Part shown: piece by piece, positions 61,466 through 64,000 of the stretch
Layout of the letters: each line of letters starts with the position of its first letter
Numbering within the stretch: the stretch's first letter is position 1
Assembly: GCA_020974905.1 (NCBI GenBank)
Contig: CP087563.1
Span: 3,410,001-3,474,000 of the forward strand
DNA length: 64,000 bases
Source of the DNA: Planctomycetes bacterium syqfu
GTDB lineage: Bacteria > Planctomycetota > Phycisphaerae > Phycisphaerales > Phycisphaeraceae
Reading direction: 5' to 3'
The notes under the pieces: generated by a model
What the model was told of the DNA's origin: nothing
Database searches by the model: none
Seen by the model: the letters and a program-made list of their open reading frames with translations, nothing else
Made by a program: the position numbers and the translations under genes

Positions 61466-62755
61466 ATGCACATCTTCATCACCACCCTTGGATCACGCGG
61501 CGATGTCCAACCCTACATCGCACTTGGCCGACGCGCAATGGATGCAGGGCATCGGGTCACGCTGTGTACCTGCGAGAAGTTCAAACCCATGATCCTCGAA
61601 TATGGACTTGAATATGGGTACATGAATAACCAGTTCATGGAACTGATGCAGACGGATATGGCGCATGACTTGATGGAGAATAACAACAATATTTTTGACA
61701 CCATCAAGTCGTTCATTCGGATGTATAAACAGGTGGAGCCGATGCAGTGGGCTGCCATCGATGACATCACCAAAGCTGCGATGTCGGCCAAGCCGGATTT
61801 GATTCTCTATCATCCCAAGTCCTTCATCGGCGAGCACATCGCAGAAAAGCTGAGCATCCCCAAGGCCATTGGCTTTCTCATGCCGATGATGGTCCCCACT
61901 TCAGATCACCCGGAGATTGGATTCCCGAACCTGCCGCTGGGCAGATGGTATAACCGATGGACCAGTCGGATCACGCGCCTGATCATGAAACAGTCCAGCA
62001 GAAAATATGTCAAAGCATGGCGAAAACAACAGGGTCTTAAACCATTGCCACGCGGAAGTGATTTTCTGCATGATGCTTCCGGTCAACCCATCGACTACCT
62101 GCTGGGCTACAGTCAACATGTCTGCCCGCGCCCTGACGATTGGCCGGACCATGTGCATGTGACGGGCTATTGGACATTGGCGCGTCAAGATGATTGGCAA
62201 CCGCCGGATGACCTGCGTGCGTTTCTGGATGCAGGTCATCCGCCGGTGTACGTGGGCTTTGGTTCGATGTCCGGGCGCGATCCCAAACGGCTGACGGACA
62301 TCATCATCAAAGCAGTCAAGCAAGCCAACGTCCGGGCGGTTCTTGCAACGGGTTGGGGTGGTCTGGATGCAGCAGAGTTACCCGATTGCATGTTCAAGAT
62401 CGACCAGGCGCCCCATGACTGGTTATTCCCAAGATGCAGCGCAGTCATCCATCACGGCGGAGCAGGCACCACGGCAGCAGGCTTGCGCGCAGGTAAACCC
62501 ACGGTGATTTGTGCCTTTGCCTTCGACCAACCCTTCTGGGCCAAACGCGTCTGGGAACTTGGTGTCGGCAGCAAACCGCTACGCCAGAAAAAACTCACCG
62601 TGGATCAACTGGCCATCGCGATTGGTGAAGTGACCAACAACCCAACGATCAAACAAAACGCTGCACGTCTGGGCGAACAACTGCGTGTTGAAGATGGTTT
62701 AACCAACGCCTTGCAGGTGATCGAGCGATTGATGGTGAAAAAAAACGAGTCATGA
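61466..62755 (+). CDS. UGT-type (GT1) glycosyltransferase
   Basis: A 429-residue GT-B fold enzyme. MHIFITTLGSRGDVQPYIALGRRAMDAGHRVTLCT is the typical N-terminus of sterol/antibiotic glucosyltransferases (GT28/GT1-like). The donor-binding motif is CSAVIHHGGAGTTAAGLRAGKP with His329-His330, followed by FAFDQPFWAKRVWELGVG. It would transfer a sugar from a nucleotide donor to a lipophilic acceptor such as a sterol, hopanoid or carotenoid in the cytoplasm. No Shine-Dalgarno is clear before the ATG. It is a single gene, so the acceptor cannot be deduced. Confidence 0.9.
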   Translation: MHIFITTLGSRGDVQPYIALGRRAMDAGHRVTLCTCEKFKPMILEYGLEYGYMNNQFMELMQTDMAHDLMENNNNIFDTIKSFIRMYKQVEPMQWAAIDDITKAAMSAKPDLILYHPKSFIGEHIAEKLSIPKAIGFLMPMMVPTSDHPEIGFPNLPLGRWYNRWTSRITRLIMKQSSRKYVKAWRKQQGLKPLPRGSDFLHDASGQPIDYLLGYSQHVCPRPDDWPDHVHVTGYWTLARQDDWQPPDDLRAFLDAGHPPVYVGFGSMSGRDPKRLTDIIIKAVKQANVRAVLATGWGGLDAAELPDCMFKIDQAPHDWLFPRCSAVIHHGGAGTTAAGLRAGKPTVICAFAFDQPFWAKRVWELGVGSKPLRQKKLTVDQLAIAIGEVTNNPTIKQNAARLGEQLRVEDGLTNALQVIERLMVKKNES

Positions 62756-62829
62756 TGACTCGGCTATCTCGGCTTTGTAGTCCGGTCATCTTGGCCGGTG
62801 TTTGACGATCAGAATGATACACACGCAAG

Positions 62830-62984
62830 CGCTTCAAATAATTAATCGCCATACCTTCTCTCATTTCGTCACTCCCGCGCAGGCCCGAATCCAGTGGCAT
62901 TCTGATGACGCCTGCAAGTTCCACTGGACTCCCGCCTGCGCGGGAGTGACGGGAAGTGGAAATGAATGATTTGAACGACTCTAA
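62830..62984. repeat. Palindromic element of the CCCGCGCAGGCGGGA family, copy 5
   Basis: Left arm GCTTCAAATAATTAATCG near 62831, core CACTCCCGCGCAGGCCCGAA (one arm altered), spacer ATTCTGATGACGCCTGCAAG, core complement CTCCCGCCTGCGCGGGAG, right arm GAATGATTTGAACGACTCTA ending near 62983. It lies between the GT1 gene and the ATPase terminator; the gap 62756-63066 holds no gene. Confidence 0.85.
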
Positions 62985-62990
62985 CCACAC

Positions 62991-63026
62991 AAAAAAACAC
63001 GGGACGCCTTGTGAGCATCCCGTGTT
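62991..63026 (-). terminator. Intrinsic terminator of the ABC ATPase gene
   Basis: ACACGGGA (62997-63004) pairs with TCCCGTGT (63018-63025). On the minus strand the stem is followed by six T. It lies 40 bases after the ATPase stop. Confidence 0.85.
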
Positions 63027-63066
63027 GGATCTGTGTCAAATTTAATCTTCAGCTTCGAAGGCTTGA

Positions 63067-64000
63067 TCAACCGACTGTGGCGGCGGCGATCTGTTCCTGC
63101 GGCAGGCTGATGTTCAAACCGTGTGCACCGGGTTCAAAGATGTGCAGACGGCTGGCCGAGACATGCATGGTCACGTTAATGTCGTGCTCAAGTTCTTCAG
63201 CGGGGATACGAGCGATGATACGCTTGCCCTTGGAGGTTTCCAGGTAAGCATCCATTTCCTTACCAAGCGGTTCAACCACGTCGACCTTGGCTTCGAAGGT
63301 CTGGTTTTCACCTTCACCGTAGCCCGGTTCCTTACGCAGACGCATGGCTTCGGGACGCAGACCAAGGATCACTTCCTTGCCCACGTGACCCATCACGCGG
63401 CCGGCCACAACGTCGGTCAGACGGATGGCAAGGCCTTCGCCTTCAAAGAAGACCGCATCGCCGTCCTGGCTGAGTTTACCTTCAATGAAGTTCATCGGGG
63501 GCATCCCCATGAAACCAGCCACGAAACGGTTGACCGGGTAGTTGTAAATGTTCATCGGGGTGTCGATCTGCTGAACCAGACCAATGTCCATGACGCAGAC
63601 GCGATCGCCCAGCGTCATGGCTTCTTCCTGGTCATGGGTCACGTAGATCGTGGTGGTCTTGAGGCGGTGATGCAGGTGCTTGAGTTCAGCACGGGTCGTC
63701 ACACGCAACTTGGCGTCGAGGTTGGACAGCGGTTCGTCGAAGAGGAACGCAGAAGGCTGACGCACGATGGCGCGACCAAGTGCAACACGCTGACGCTGAC
63801 CGCCGGACAATGCCTTGGGTTTACGATCGAGAAATTCGTCGAGGCCGAGGATCGCAGAAGCGTCACGGACGCGCTGATCGATTTCAGCTTTCTTGAATCC
63901 GCGAAGCTTTAAGCCGAAGGCCATGTTCTTGTACACGGTCATGTGCGGGTAAAGTGCGTAGTTCTGGAACACCATGGCAATGTCGCGATCCTTGGGGGGA
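63067..64000 (-). CDS. MalK/UgpC-type ABC sugar transporter ATPase, 5' end outside window
   Basis: The C-terminal 300 or so residues of a carbohydrate importer ATPase; the frame runs off the window end, so Walker A is missing. Seen are the Q-loop MVFQNYALYPHMTV, signature LSGGQRQRVALGRAI, Walker B FLFDEPLSNLD, the D-loop and H-loop YVTHDQEEAM, and then the MalK-specific TOBE/regulatory domains (GFMGMPPMNFIEG, LGLRPEAMRL, FEPGAHGLNISL). ATPases of this type can serve several sugar importers, so this one may power uptake of the oligosaccharides released by loci 1 and 2. No permease or binding-protein gene is in the window. Confidence 0.95.
   Translation of the reverse strand, partial: PPKDRDIAMVFQNYALYPHMTVYKNMAFGLKLRGFKKAEIDQRVRDASAILGLDEFLDRKPKALSGGQRQRVALGRAIVRQPSAFLFDEPLSNLDAKLRVTTRAELKHLHHRLKTTTIYVTHDQEEAMTLGDRVCVMDIGLVQQIDTPMNIYNYPVNRFVAGFMGMPPMNFIEGKLSQDGDAVFFEGEGLAIRLTDVVAGRVMGHVGKEVILGLRPEAMRLRKEPGYGEGENQTFEAKVDVVEPLGKEMDAYLETSKGKRIIARIPAEELEHDINVTMHVSASRLHIFEPGAHGLNISLPQEQIAAATVG

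Overview
The window looks like chromosome from a free-living, probably marine, heterotrophic bacterium. I infer Planctomycetota, most likely a Phycisphaerae-type lineage. The grounds are single-gene pseudopilin-like proteins with an N-terminal methylation helix and an H-x9-DG motif, many secreted beta-helix and glycosidase proteins, three tandem SPFH genes, and several large proteins with no familiar domains. No rRNA, tRNA, CRISPR array or intact insertion sequence was seen, so the taxonomic call is inference only.

Layout. 1-11 kb: end of a hybrid histidine kinase, a GH36-type alpha-galactosidase, rpsP-trmD, small redox and zinc-ribbon genes, a D-2-hydroxyacid dehydrogenase and two convergent GT-C-like membrane proteins. 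11-15.5 kb: gnd, then an island with a palindromic element, a candidate msr-msd RNA with its own promoter and terminator, and a retron-type reverse transcriptase with an N-terminal membrane helix; a convergent M23-fold protein and a tiny lipoprotein follow. 15.6-27 kb (minus strand): polysaccharide locus 1, with three paralogous secreted beta-helix proteins, a LacI regulator and a heparinase II/III-type lyase, plus a divergent pseudopilin. 27-41 kb: a 777-residue acidic/coiled-coil protein, an ABC-2 permease, and a co-directional set of three SPFH proteins, an ABC ATPase, a permease and a TPR-like protein. 41-44 kb: a DUF4272 protein and the amtB-PII ammonium module. 44.4-57.9 kb: polysaccharide/sugar locus 2, with a large secreted clan-A hydrolase, pseudopilin, DNRLRE-like protein, LacI regulator, enolase-superfamily dehydratase, two cytosolic glycosidases, an SDR and an IclR regulator. 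57.9-64 kb: a KefB-like antiporter, an MscS channel with a cyclic-nucleotide-binding domain, a UGT-type glycosyltransferase and the start-truncated end of a MalK/UgpC-type ATPase.

How the genes could work together: the secreted lyase, beta-helix proteins and clan-A hydrolase would cut galactose- or uronate-rich (for example algal) glycans outside the cell. The cytosolic glycosidases, sugar-acid dehydratase, SDR, 6-phosphogluconate dehydrogenase and hydroxyacid dehydrogenase would finish catabolism, under two LacI regulators and one IclR regulator, each with a nearby palindrome.

Repeats are prominent. A roughly 155-bp element with a CCCGCGCAGGCGGGA core occurs five times plus one remnant. Two further elements share long outer arms but carry unrelated inner palindromes. 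The best candidate for an undescribed system is the membrane-anchored retron-like unit at 13.1-14.3 kb.
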